Shown here piece by piece: positions 1 through 18,535 of a stretch of 64,000 nucleotides of DNA. The stretch covers positions 2,260,001 through 2,324,000 of the forward strand of contig NC_083534.1 of the NCBI RefSeq assembly GCF_032362555.1, written 5' to 3'. Position 1 is the first letter of the stretch. Every line of letters starts with the position of its first letter. The notes beneath the pieces are model-generated. The model did not search any database, was not told where the DNA came from, and was given only the letters and a program-made list of their open reading frames with translations. The position numbers were made by a program, and so were the translations under genes. The stretch is from Amyelois transitella. Its lineage: Eukaryota > Arthropoda > Insecta > Lepidoptera > Pyralidae.

Positions 1-6885
<6,885 letters not shown>

Positions 6886-7347
6886 TTTAGATTAAAAAAA
6901 TTGTTAAATTTTCATTTTCATAAAAGTGGTTATCTTTCTTTTAGAATAAAAGATTGACATTTAAAAAATACGCCAAATATTTGAATTGTGAACATTTTGT
7001 TTCTTTTTTGTAATCTGCAGAAATCAGATACTAAATAATTCAACACAAAGGTTTTTAAGAATAAGTTTTTTTTAATCCACATCTGGTAAAAATACTAGAA
7101 CATGGAAAAGTTATTGTAAATAATCAAACAGTAAGACATATCAAACCTTCTTCTGTGGCACTATCAAACTCACACTGTTTTGCTTTTCATTGATTGATAA
7201 AAAATGTGACCAAACAAAAGTCACAGCTTGCTTTTGGTTCAACCACACAAAACTGCCATGACAGATCAGGTCTAATAAAAAAAATGCAATAAAACTACCA
7301 GACATTAATAAAATAAACATTTTATTTAAAAAAAATATCACTTAAAC

Positions 7348-8175
7348 CTAATTATTTTTGGCTTTTTGGTCTAACAGGTCAACGTAAGCACAATGTATGA
7401 GGTCCTCATTCTTAACTCCCAATTTATGCTGCAAATCATGTGCTATGGCTCGGCCCTCCGCAACGGTCTGTTCAGGTCGTAAAACTACTTCCAGCTCCAT
7501 GAAATGTCCGAGGTCTTGAACTGCGTCTATATGAATGCGAGTCTGTCCAACCATGTACAGTTTCCTGAAAAATTATAAAGATACATATATTTGTGGAACA
7601 AAATTTACTAAACTCAATTTCAGTGTTTAATTTTAGTATTTTTGTGTCTGTGCTATTTTATTTGGTATTTTTGTGTTTATATGTGCCACGACATTTTGCG
7701 TTAATCAAGTAACCCAAAGCAGGAAGAAGAAAGAGGATCTCTATCCCAATTTTAATCATGGTTTGCAAGATGAGGCTTATTCCCTTAGTAATTTCTCTAA
7801 AATTCATAATGTAAAAGTGGTCCTATTGTAAAAAAATATAGTAAAATATCAGCACCTTTCTTTCATCACGCGTCCCTTAGCTCCCAAACATTTCTTCAAG
7901 ACTTTATCCAGTTCCCTAGCCTTCTCAGATTCACCAACGGAAAACTGCACAAGATCGTAATCCGACTGCTTCGCTTCAGCTGTGTCCTCTCTATCGTACC
8001 TCACCAGCGTCGCCGAGGAGTCTGCATAGAATCTCATCTTCAAACGACCGGAATTCACATGGTAAAAAGTATCATCTTGTATAATTACAGTTGCCGGCCC
8101 ACCACTTAACTCCTCGGCGATGTTGCATATTTTGTCGTAGTCGGTTATTTTTGCCTTTATTTCTACGTTACGCAT
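7348..8175 (-). CDS. CYTH-domain protein, thiamine-triphosphatase / class IV adenylate cyclase-like
   Basis: Predicted 178-residue enzyme of the triphosphate tunnel (CYTH) family, which acts on triphosphorylated substrates such as thiamine triphosphate. Two exons, 7856-8175 and 7348-7564, joined at GTGCTG and TTTTTCAG in phase 2. The protein starts MRNVEIKAK, an ExKxK form of the N-terminal CYTH metal/phosphate motif, and continues with LKMRFY, TLVRYDRED, YMVGQTRIHID and FMELEVVL, the alternating charged strands of the tunnel. Length fits a single-domain CYTH protein. An AATAAA (7321-7326, reverse) lies 22 bases past the stop. The start is the first ATG of the open frame. It is about 460 bases upstream of, and codirectional with, the ATP synthase paralogue. 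Substrate cannot be told from sequence alone. Confidence 0.9.
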
Positions 8176-8323
8176 TTTGTTAAAGCAGTTGAAATCCCGA
8201 ACAAAGCGTTAGAAACTTTATGAAAATTTATCTAAAATGAAAGTTGAAACTAAAATTATTACAAACACAACAACAAACAACAACAACAAAATCAAAATAA
8301 TTTGACAATGACACAGTCAGTGA

Positions 8324-9231
8324 TAGGAATGTGAAAAAAAAATCGATTATGGAAAAAATCGATTAAAAATCGTTTTTTTTAAGTAAAAATCGATTTTTTT
8401 ACGTGATTTTTTTAAAATTAATAATCGATTAAAAATCGATTTTTATAATCATACAATAAATGCACTCCGACATTACGTTTTTGTCTTCTGGCTTGGAGCC
8501 CGGAACGCGAACTGCCAAAGAATACTATCATAGCTCCATAATATTACATTAACGCCATCTGTGCATTCTTTCTGTGCTCTTAAAACAGTTTAGATGATTA
8601 ATTTACTTTATAGACGGCCTCTGTGGCGCAGCGGTAGTACGCTTGTCTGTGACATCTGAGGTCCCGGGTTCGAATACCGGTCAGGGCATGATGAGAAAAG
8701 AACTTTTTCTGATTGGCTTGGGTCTTGGATGTTTATCTATATAAGTATTTATTAAAAAATTATAGTATCGTTGAGTTAGCATCTCGCAACACAAGTCTCG
8801 AACTTACTTCGAGGCAAACTCAATCTGTGTAATTTGTCTCGTATACATTTATATTTATTTATTTATTTAATCAAACATTCTCTAGATGGAATTAGTCGAT
8901 GAACAGTATTTTACCGACATTCGGTTGATATTTTATTCATTATTCGTTGCTGAAACATCATTTTTCAAACTTGATTGTTAAAAACTTTAATTTGTGTTGA
9001 TTATATAAGAACTTACTGTTTCTATTGTTTATTTTTAATGAATAAATCTATTGATATAATTTATATGGCGTTTATTTTGACATAAATTGAAAAATTAGGA
9101 AAAATCTATCAATATAATAAAATCGATAATTTTCTTAAGAAAAATCGATTATTTGTTAATCGATTTTTCATACTTAAAAAATAAATCGATTATATAAAAA
9201 TCGATTTTTTATCAGCAATGACACATCCCTA
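8324..9231. mobile_element. Non-autonomous hAT-type MITE, 908 bp, with 8-bp target duplication
   Basis: The ends form an imperfect inverted repeat (TAGGAATGTG at the left, CACATCCCTA at the right), directly flanked by the duplicate GTCAGTGA at 8316-8323 and 9232-9239. An 8-bp duplication and a TAGGRATG end fit the hAT superfamily. Both subterminal regions (about 8340-8450 and 9115-9210) are packed with AATCGATT motifs in both orientations. No transposase ORF is present. A SINE sits inside at 8614-8875. Confidence 0.85.
8614..8875 (+). repeat. tRNA-derived SINE nested in the hAT MITE
   Basis: Full copy: box A TGGCGCAGCGGTAG and box B GGTTCGAATACC (one mismatch to the consensus), then gcatgatgagaaaa, the body to actcaatctgtgtaatttgtc and an ATTT-repeat tail. 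Confidence 0.85.
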
Positions 9232-9755
9232 GTCAGTGACATTCAATCCTTCTGAGCATTCAATCGCACTAAAATTTTGTTCAGTTCCGTAAAAAAATTG
9301 TAAGTGTTGCCAAATTCATACTTTTTTTGGTAGACTTACCTTCTTCTACCTTTTCCATTTTAATAATAATCATCATTATAAAATAAACAGAAAAGTGCAG
9401 ATTTGCGATTCCCTTTTTATGCAAATAAAAAACAATGACAGAGAACTTTGGCGCATGGTTTACTTTTACCGTGATTGGAGACTTACAAGTAAAACTAAGT
9501 AAATAAAATCACGTCTCTTTCCTGGAGGGGTAGACGGAGACTATCTATGTATGAACATTTTTATCAATGAGATCTTAAAAGTATGCTCCAACTGTGTTAT
9601 TTTTATTTTCTACTGATTAGCTTTTTCCCTTCATACCATTTTTTTAAGTAGGCTGTCAACACTCGTTTAAAAAATAAATAAACAAATCAAAACTTTACAT
9701 GTCTGTTTATGTTTAGCCGATTATTTTTTCCCCTATCAATAGAAAGATAAATAAA

Positions 9756-12700
9756 ATGTCTGTAGAAAACTTAAAAAGCTGGATTTCGCAGCCCGACGTA
9801 TGTAGATGCTGCTTGTCCACTTGTGGAGCGTGGGATATGAATGCTCCGTACATTTCAGAAGTCGGGGTGAAAGAAGTTTTCGCGGATATGATACAGCAGT
9901 GTTATGGAATTACCGTGAGTATTGTTTTATTTTATTGTGAAGCGAAAGAAGTATGCGGGATCGTGGTTAGTGGGAAGATGCAGTCTCTGCCTATGTAGGT
10001 ACCTTTTTGGGAAAAAATATTTAAAGTCCTACCTATTCTAAATCTAGTGTAGTGTTCTGTAGCGAAGGAAGTATGCAGAGATCGTGGCAAGTGGAAAGAG
10101 GTAGTCTCTGCCTACGCCTCCGGGAAAGCATGTTTTGATGAAGGTATTCAATCTGAACTTTCCACCCAAAGTCGGGAGGAGGTGATTCCGGAGTCAAGAC
10201 ATTTAGTACTGAGAAACACAACACAAGGAGCAGAATTCCCTTAATCTATCGCTTCATCTATATTCATTGTTAAAAAAATCTACAATACATGTGTATTTAA
10301 GTGCAATGTAGTTTATTCTGCCGCTTCTTCTACACATGCGCTTTGGAAGCGATAGTAGATATAATTAGATTTAAGTGATATGACAATGTGATGATGATGT
10401 GAGTGCATCCTTGTATCCAATTTTGAAAATAAATCTATTCTATTTTAAACTTAAAAAAAAAACTAATTTTCAGATATCCCATTTATCCGAGTGGGGTCCA
10501 AGCCACATGGTCTGCAGTTTGTGTGTGGAGCACCTTAGGGGCGCTCACAGTTTCAGGGAGCAGGTGTTACAAGCAGACACACGGTTCACTGAATATTGGA
10601 GAAACAGAAATGGTTGGTTTTTTTTTTTTTCAACTGATATGCTATTAATATATTTTTATTTTTAATTCTACAAGATCTTATATAAAGTTTACAAAAGAGG
10701 AATAAAGTGAAAAAATATGGATCAAGCTGAGTTCCACATCTGAGAAAATTCGTTTTTCCCATATTTTCACTCAAAATATAGAATGGTTTTGGACTACAGT
10801 AATTTCGGCGCCAGCGGTCTGAAATTATTGATCCAGTGGTCAGAGCAATCAACTTTCATGTTGGAGTTCTTAAATTCAATCCCCAACAACATTATTATTT
10901 TTATTTTCAATATTTTTTTGTAGTATGTCCAATGTATACGGAGCACCGCTCTGTCACCCAGGTACTAGAGAATTACCCCAGCTAAATATTGTTTGAATTT
11001 TCAGAAAAAACTTCCACAGATGTGGAAATTAAAACTGATATTGAACTGGTAGAACAAAGTGTTGTAAACGGTCTAGAAGACGCCATGTTTAGCGATGGTA
11101 AGTCCAGTATGGCATCAATATAGCTCAGACGCAGTACATGTTATTAGCAAAACGTCATATGAGCAAGAAATGGTGCCGTATCATAAGCAAAAAAAGTTTT
11201 TGTATAAATTTATGTATTACTAGAGGCCGCCCGCGACTTCGTCCGCGTGGAATCAATCCCGCCGGAACTCCGGGATAAAAATTAGCCTACCTATATGTCA
11301 TTCTGGGTTTTCAGCTACCTACATACCAAATTATATCGTAATCGGTTCAGTAGTTTTTGCGTGAAAGAGTTACAAACATCCATACTAACATCCTGACATG
11401 CAAACTTTCGGATTTATAATATTAGTAGGATTGAGAGTCTGGAGACCTACATAGGATAAGTACTTTTATCTCGTTAAAAATTACAGTTCCCCGCGGAATT
11501 TGGGAAAAACCTGTATCTTTTCTAATTGGCGCTAATTTTGTGCTTGAAAGTGGCGCTAAACGCAAAAGCGAGACAGCAATTGTTTTTCGCGCATTAAAAA
11601 CGGCCTCGTGCGTGCCACGCTGGGGCAGAAAATTGTACATCACTACATAGTATAGAGCTAAATCGCTTCCCGCGTCTGTATGTATGCTTTGGTATATCTT
11701 TAAAACTACCCAACGGATATTGATAACAGTTTTTTTTAATAGATTGAGTGATTCAGGAGGAAGGTTTATATGTATAAATTCTACCCGTGCGAAGCCGGGG
11801 CGGTTCGCTAGTAACATATAATCACGTCTATATCCCTTGCGGGGTAGATAGAGCCGACAGTCATCAAAAGACTTGAACGCCACGTTCAGCTTGGCTTGGC
11901 TTAATGATAGAATTGAGATTCAAATGTGAAAGGTTGCTAGCCCATCGCCATAGAATCCCAAGTTTTTAAGCCTATCCTTTAGTCGCCTTTAACGACATCC
12001 ATGGGAAAATGATGGAGTGTACCTATTGTTATTTCTATTGGTTAAGTCAACCACACGGCACCAATAGAAAAAAGGTAAGGTAATATTAATGGTATACCTA
12101 TGGCCTCTGTGGCGTAGCGGTAGTAGTCCCGGGTTCGAATCCCGGCCAGGGCATGATGAGAAAAAAACTTTTTCTGATTTGCCTGGGTCTTGGATGTTTA
12201 TCTATATAAGTATTTATTATAAAATTTAGTATCGTAGAGTTGAGTTAGTCGTAGTGTAGTTATCTCGTAACACAAGTCTCGAACTTACTTCGAGGTTAAC
12301 TCAATCAGTGTAATTTGTCCCGTATATATTTATTATATTAATTTATATTTACCTATCTCTTTCTATTTCAGATGACTGTATATCACCGTTGAACGTAACA
12401 CATAAAGTCAAAACTAAATCAAATAAAGGGAGAGTGAGAAGAACTACAAATAAAGCGGCGCAAAAGAGGAAGCTACCAACAGCGGATGGATATGATTCTG
12501 ATGCACCCATATCATTGCTAAGAAATAAAATGAAAAATATCGCTGAGGAAAAAATAGGTTAGTATTCTATAAATTCTATATAGCTGCCGATTAAAACGAG
12601 AGGTGTAATTTGTTTGTTTGTTAACTCTTTATTGCACGTAAAAAGAAATATAACAAATGACATAACAGTTATTGGATTTAGAAGAATATGTACAACTATA

Positions 12701-13852
12701 TGGGACTAAAGCCAGGAGGAATGAACTGAGCATTATTTACTTAGCGAAGCCTAACAAGCTTTGGAATTGAATAGGAAATCTAGTCTCTACCTATTCTTAT
12801 GGGAAACAGACATAAAAATATCAGTAAAAGAGGAATCACTGCGTATGTTGCATAAAACATGTTTCTTTTCAGTGCATCCGCTCGTCAATGCAAGCGTGAA
12901 ACAAGTTTCTGAACGCAAACGCGTCATGATAACTTGTTGTACTGTTCTCACTGAGACGACGGCCTGCCCCTTCAGACACCACAAAAGCTGGTTCCAATGC
13001 TTCTTCTGCCAACAAGATTTCATGGAAATCAACCTCCTCAGAGATCACACGTCGCAAGCACACATTGACATAAAGGCGGAATTAAAAAAAATAAAACGCT
13101 ACCCGCGCTCGCTTCAAATTGAAATTTCGAATTTGGCATGCCGTGTTTGCAATTTGAATTTGGAAGACGTGGAGTCGATGCGCCGCCATCTTGTAGACGT
13201 TCACAATAAAGTTATTTATAAGGAATGCATAGCTGATTACAAAGTTGACGGTAGTCCGTTCTCTTGCCATTTATGTAAAAAGGAGTTCCACGTGTTCAGG
13301 ACACTAACTATGCATCTGAACGAGCATTACGCTAACTGCATATGCGATATATGCGGTAAATCATTTCTGAACACGAAAAGGTTGAAAATTCATAAACGTA
13401 CACACGAAAACGGCGATTTCCCTTGCAACGAGTGCGGGAAAGTATTAAAAACCAAGAGTTCGAAGGCGAATCATATGGAGAGTGCGCATTCTAAACGCCA
13501 ATTGAAATGTCATATATGTTTACAACCTATGAAACATTATAACGATAGAATTAAGCATATGTCCGAGGTACATAATATAACGCATAAGTTTGTGTGCCCG
13601 ATTTGTGACAGAGAGTATAATGTTAAGCATTATTTGGCGACCCATATGCGGCAGACTCATGGTCACAAGAATAAGAAGTGTTTAGAGTGTGGAATGGCGT
13701 TTATAACTAACTATGGCTTGAAGAAGCACATGTTGAAGCATAGCGGAGAGAAAGCATTCACATGTAATTTCTGCAGTAAGGCGTACGCTAGAAGTTACAC
13801 TCTAAAGGCACATCTGAGGTGCCATGAAAATGATAGATTCTGCTCAGAGTGA
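9756..13852 (+). CDS. ZAD-C2H2 zinc-finger protein (first plus-strand gene), five exons
   Basis: Predicted 518-residue nuclear DNA-binding protein. Exons 9756-9914, 10474-10612, 11005-11097, 12372-12557 and 12873-13852 have GT-AG borders and consistent phase (0,1,1,1). Exons 1 and 2 encode a ZAD dimerisation domain with zinc ligands Cys16, Cys19, Cys67 and Cys70. Exons 3 and 4 form an acidic then basic linker. The last exon has nine C2H2 fingers, from CFFCQQDF to CNFCSKAY, laid out like the minus-strand array at 35882-63806, including the LACRVC second finger and the NCICDICGKSF fourth finger. It stops at ENDRFCSE, where array members start a tenth finger, so the last finger seems lost. AATAAA occurs at 14030. 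ZAD proteins are usually transcription or chromatin regulators; the target is unknown. Confidence 0.9.
9935..10450 (+). repeat. Intron 1 of the ZAD gene: LINE 3'-end fragments
   Basis: Two short copies of the gcagagatcgtggcaagtgg family (about 9939-9995 and 10055-10130) are followed by a copy of the ccgcttcttctacacatgcg 3' end at about 10290-10450, which ends in aaataaatctattctatt. Confidence 0.55.
11220..11430 (-). mobile_element. Helitron-like element in intron 3 of the ZAD gene
   Basis: Minus strand reads TCCTACTAATATTATAAATC ... GGCGGCCTCTAG, the same ends as 2395-2591 and the forward copy at 43447-43661. Confidence 0.65.
11640..11811 (+). mobile_element. Helitron-like element, TCACTACATAG...CGCTAG type
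   Basis: Second copy of the element at 3682-3860, with tcactacatagtatagagct at the start and gaagccggggcggttcgctag at the end. Confidence 0.55.
11815..12345. repeat. R2 repeat followed by a tRNA-derived SINE
   Basis: 11815-12075 is an R2 copy (tcacgtctatatcccttgcg ... aaccacacggcacc). 12094-12345 is a plus-strand SINE whose head lacks the bases between box A and box B (gcgtagcggtagtagtcccgggttcgaatc region shortened), so its promoter arm is internally deleted. Confidence 0.7.
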
Positions 13853-14853
13853 TTTAAGAGGAAATGTGACATCTAGATTTAACATATACGTATGATCACG
13901 TCTATATCCCTTGCGGGCAGACAAAACCAAGTCTTGACCATTAAGCTGAACAGCTGAACGTTCAGCCGTTCAGCTTAATGGTTACTATAGTTGCATATAG
14001 TAACATATATAGGTAGGTGTATGATATGCAATAAAGATTTTAAATTAAAAAAACCTGTCCAATTCGCGATAATCACAAGGAAGTTTGTATAGGCTCTATT
14101 TGTCGGTTTCTCGCCACCACAAATGAGCGAGTTTCTCACCAGAGAAATAAGCTATCTATTTTACTTCTTATTTAAAAAAAATAATACATTTTAAGACTAA
14201 CCGATTTTAAAAACTGTAACCAACATGGCAACACACGCCGATTTTTTTTCTGTATTGGTGACTAATGTTGCCACCCAATCCGTGTAGTCACATTCTTTGA
14301 ATTTGTTAGATAATGAGGAAAAGCATGCAACTTTAGTTTGTGTTTGAATAAATGGCATTTATTTTAATTTTTGAACTCAGTCACTTAAGTACTTATATGT
14401 ACATACACAATCTTTTCAGATTGGACATGGCTTTTGTTTGTTTGTTTGTAAATACTTTATTGTACATAACAAACTTTTTGTCGTACATAAAAAGACATTA
14501 AAAATAACAATGCACAAGGCTCTTGTGATATATTGGTTAATTTATTTTTTTAACATTAATTTCTTTTGTCTATTGTTATTTAAAAAAAACACATTTATAA
14601 AAATAAATATATTTAATAATGAAATACAACAGTTTGTATCTTAAAGAATAACGAATCACCAGACAAAAATTTACATTGTATAATAATTATGTGGAATTAA
14701 AAATGTAATTACCAAAATAGCAATATAAGTCAGTAAGTACCAACAAGATTATGACTAGAAAATTAAACAAATATAATAGAAAAACCTTATACATAATTTT
14801 TTCGTTTTGCAGTGTTGTAACAACTATTATATCGTCCATTTGGAATGTTTTAT
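13853..14853. other. Intergenic, no gene seen
   Basis: Holds the likely 3' UTR of the upstream ZAD gene (AATAAA at 14030) and then very AT-rich sequence with several ATTAAA or AATAAA-like runs. No coding pattern on either strand. Confidence 0.6.
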
Positions 14854-16737
14854 TTAGTTTAACTTAGTTCCCTTTTTCAAATTAACCTTCTTTTCCGCCT
14901 TCGCAATGAATTTGTTTATTTGATAAAAGTTTTTGAATTGTATCACCTCTTCGGCCTTAACTCTGTCAGAGCGTCTCACATAAGTCTTGCCCACTTTAAT
15001 AAACGCACTCACATCCACCTTTACAACTATTTTTTGGTAACGAGAGTACACAATCTCAATGTCGCTATAAATAATATTTGGAAAAATTGTTACTTTATCA
15101 ACATGATATTTCTTTTTCTTTAAAACATATTCGGCATATTCATCAATTGTGGGATATTTTTTCGTATCTATAACGCAATGAATGAACAGCTTGTACAATC
15201 CCAAAATTTTATCAAATTCCAATGAATCGACTGTATCATAACTTATGTTAATAGTATTTGGATCATCATCGTTATTAATAACCACTTTTTTAGTAACTTC
15301 GATTAGTTTTGAATAATATGACGTATTTTCATCGATGGTGAAAAATGGACGGTATGTTTTATCGCAAATTTCAAATGTAAATTTACCATCTTCAGTCTTC
15401 CTGTGTGAATCACAGCAATGCAATACATGTACATAATTGTTTAAATGCACTTTTTCTTTGATCACATCATCGGGCAACATGCCTTTGTGATTCAATTTTA
15501 AATAGTTGAGTGTGTTCAGATTATACGGTTTGTCAATTTCACTTATAAGAAAACCGTTGACGTTCTTAAATATTCTTTCTAACAAATAATAAACTTTCTC
15601 TTGGCCATTTGGAATTCTTTTCAATATAGCTACGTGTCTTATTAAATCTCTACGTTTTTGAATTTTGTCTACATCTAAATCATAATCAAAATGGCGTAAT
15701 ATTTCGATCATAGAATCCGTGACGCCGTAAAACATTCTTAAGCGTTCATGCATAAAATTTACGGGATCATCTTTAAATAAGCTAGATGACAAATCAACGC
15801 AGTACCACAATGCAGTTAGCAATGACGTGTTCTCTTGGGGGTCTAACGGCAAAGCTGAGAGACCAATCTTACATACTGTATCACTAATACGTCTCATTAC
15901 GTACTTCTTAAAATGCTCAACAACATTTCTATCCATCCATTCTTTTTTATCACAATTCTTCCATAGTATATAATAGAATAGACCAATATTATATTTTATC
16001 TTTTTGAAATTAAAGTACGTTGCCGATATGATATAATCGTTATATCTGTCAAATTCATCTGTATCTATAATGACCAGACCACCATGGAATGGTCTTCTAT
16101 TACGAGGTTCTGTCTTAGTATCTTTCTTCAACAATTCCTTATAAACATTCAATGTATAAAAATAACCTATCGACTCGCTAATATCCGGGTCGTTCAGCAA
16201 AAACAACGGGCACTCCATAGAATTTTTAAATTTATTAAAACTGGCCGGCGACACATCATTACTTTCTTTGGTTTTATGAAAAATAATTTTGTCCAGCAAG
16301 TTGAGTTCTGTTAGTATTATAACAGGTATCCCTTTCTCGTCATCCAGAATAATGTCGGGGAATTCTATCTCTTGTTCAGCTGAAAAGTTTACATCAATTA
16401 TAGGCTCTTCTTCTATCGGCTTATCGAATTTCATATCAAATTTCAACGCGTCAAACGAATATGATTTTGTGTCGCTCACGATGTAGTTAATCAATGTAGA
16501 AATAGCTTTTTCAATGTCAACTTTCTCACTTTGCACGGAAGATGTAAGGTTTTTATACCAATCAGTGTTAGTGAATTCGCGCTGAAACACATTTCTGTCT
16601 TTGGTATCCAAATTAACTACATTCGGTGACTTTGATGACAATTCGACGAAAAGTCTGTCTCGTAATTTTTTCAATTTGTTTATTTCTTGTAGAGCTAGAG
16701 CGTCGTGTTTGAATTTATTGATGTACTTTAATTTCAC
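14854..16737 (-). pseudogene. Unrecognised long ORF (~627+ codons), no initiator ATG, probably 5'-broken
   Basis: A single uninterrupted AT-rich minus-strand frame. The first codon of the marked range is GTG; the frame stays open to about 16850 without any ATG, and the first in-frame methionine is about 100 residues in. The upstream part (about 16798-17056) looks like transposable-element sequence (cgcggcttcgcctacg, gggggcgcagctg), so the true start was probably cut away or lies on an unseen exon. The product is mostly hydrophilic with many lysines, aspartates and asparagines, no signal peptide and no membrane span; a CDKTYRPFF segment lies about two-thirds along. I do not recognise the family. 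Its long intronless frame and composition differ from the zinc-finger genes around it, which makes an acquired or endogenous viral origin possible but unproven. Confidence 0.5.
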
Positions 16738-16797
16738 GTAAGATTTCAGATTATCTTTCTCTGATGCGAAGTTTTCGACGTTTATTTTGCTATAGCT

Positions 16798-17828
16798 TTT
16801 GCCCGCGGCTTCGCCTACGTTAATTTCGCTTCCATAAAAAGATTGCTTAGATTAAGAGCCTTGCATTGACATAAACTAATATTATGCAAAAAAATAGATG
16901 TGCCTACGTGAGTGCGTGTTTGAGGATGCTATTCAATCATGCAAATTCAACTGGATAGATTTTGATGAAACTTACGTACACGGGAAGAATAATGCCTGGA
17001 ATAGAACATAACTTATTTTTCCTACAAAAGCAAAGTCCCGGGGGCGCAGCTGTTAAAAAACGAATAAATTCTAAAGACAAAAAAAGGTAAGTATAATAAT
17101 GGAAGTAAGTACTGGCGAAACTAAAATTACTTTATTAAAACTTAATTAATTAAAAATTTTGCCGGCGGCTACAATCGTGTTATTTCTTAAATTCTCATGA
17201 GGCGCCATCTCGTATCGAGTGGTCAAAAAATAAATACCTAAACCACGGGAACTAAATCAATAAACAAAGCATAATGAATTAAATCAATAAAATGCTATTT
17301 TTTTAATCATTATCATCATTTTTCATTATAATAAACATAAGAATTAATTATTTATGGTGCCGTGTGGTTCCCGGCACCAACACAAAAAAGAATAGGACCA
17401 CTCCAGCTCTTTTCCATGGATGTCGTAAAAGGCGACTAAGGGATAGGCTTACAAACTTGGGATTCTTTTTTAGGCGTTGGGTTAGCAACCTGTCACTATT
17501 TGAATGTGAATTCTATCATTAAGCCAAATAGCTGAACGTGGCCATTCAGCCTTTTTAAGACTGTTGGCTCTGTCTACCCCGCAAGGGATATAGACGTGAC
17601 CATATGTATGTATGTATGTATAATTATTTATAGCTTTTTATATCGATTCAAATCAAAAATGACGAAGTTCCATACAAACTTGCACCCCCTATTTCATCCC
17701 CTTGGGATAGAATTTCAGGATAAAAAGTAGCCTATATTCTAATCCAGGTTACTAACTATATCTGTGCCGAATTTCGTTCAGATCCGTTCGGTAGATTTTG
17801 CGTGATGCGCGTACAAACATACAGACAG

Positions 17829-17862
<34 letters not shown>

Positions 17863-17968
17863 AAAAATTCTAAAAAAAATTGTTTTGGCTTCTATTGACC
17901 CTAAAAAGACCCCTTATAATTTTTTTTCTTAAATATCTTCAATGTACAGACAAAGTTGAGTTACAGTT
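16798..17968. repeat. Repeat-filled gap between the two unrecognised ORFs
   Basis: About 16798-17056 looks like a degraded mobile element. 17353-17630 is a full R2 copy ending in gtgaccatatgtatgtatgt. 17635-17820 is a decayed Helitron-like piece containing ggataaaaagtagcctat. It runs into a GACA microsatellite. Confidence 0.6.
17821..17862. repeat. (GACA)n microsatellite
   Basis: About ten tandem ACAG/GACA units with one interruption (acgg). Confidence 0.9.
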
Positions 17969-18535
17969 TTATTGTATGTATGGATATGGATAGTCGAACT
18001 CTTCGGATATATTAATGTTATCATACAGTTCATAATTACGGTAGATAATGCAGCGGCTTTTGAAAAAGGACGCAGCCACGGAAAGATCTATTTGAGCCAA
18101 ACATTTATTGATTGCGTGGAATACGACAGTTTCGTAATGTATATTTTCATTTAGCCTAAAACATTGTTGTGTACTAGAAGATTCTATTAAGCCGTCAGTT
18201 ATTATGTAAAGCAGTTTAATATTATTGCTGTCATTGCATATGTCTTTGTTTTTTAGAAATTTAATAATACATTCTGGCTCGGTTCCCATATTACCATCGC
18301 TAAGTTGTTTGTAAGCTATAACGGTAACTTGTTCATCTACTTCGTAACACTTGTCCCCCCAATGTAAGTAAATTATTTTAGATTCCGTGACATCTCCTGC
18401 GTCTGATAGTTCCTTTTTTATTTTAGCTACATCATTTTTGAAATCCCTAAGAGTTTTTAAGCCGTTGGCGTGATAATAAGGGACATTTCCAGTTGAGCCG
18501 GAGAAGTCTTTAGCGTAAATGTAATAATTAACCAT
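17969..18535 (-). CDS. Unrecognised 188-residue protein with von Willebrand A-like pattern
   Basis: Intact ATG-to-stop frame without visible introns, AT-rich, starting MVNYYIYAKDFSGSTG. DxSGSTG near the N-terminus resembles the DxSxS metal-site motif of von Willebrand A domains, and IITDGLI about residue 110 resembles the later TDG element; hydrophobic strand-like segments (KIIYLHW, IKLLYIITDG) surround them. At 188 residues it would be about one vWA domain. No signal peptide or membrane segment is seen. It lies on the same strand as, and upstream of, the long ORF ending at 14854; apart from inserted repeats they would be close neighbours. Family assignment is inference from motifs. Both could be remnants of one acquired cassette. 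Confidence 0.5.
   Translation of the reverse strand: MVNYYIYAKDFSGSTGNVPYYHANGLKTLRDFKNDVAKIKKELSDAGDVTESKIIYLHWGDKCYEVDEQVTVIAYKQLSDGNMGTEPECIIKFLKNKDICNDSNNIKLLYIITDGLIESSSTQQCFRLNENIHYETVVFHAINKCLAQIDLSVAASFFKSRCIIYRNYELYDNINISEEFDYPYPYIQ

Noticed and set aside
14854-16737. Calling the long ORF an intact gene starting at 16737
   Set aside because: The codon there is GTG and no ATG occurs in the open frame upstream; a eukaryotic start is not supported.
17821-17862. Tandem repeat as CRISPR-like array
   Set aside because: Simple 4-bp microsatellite without spacers.
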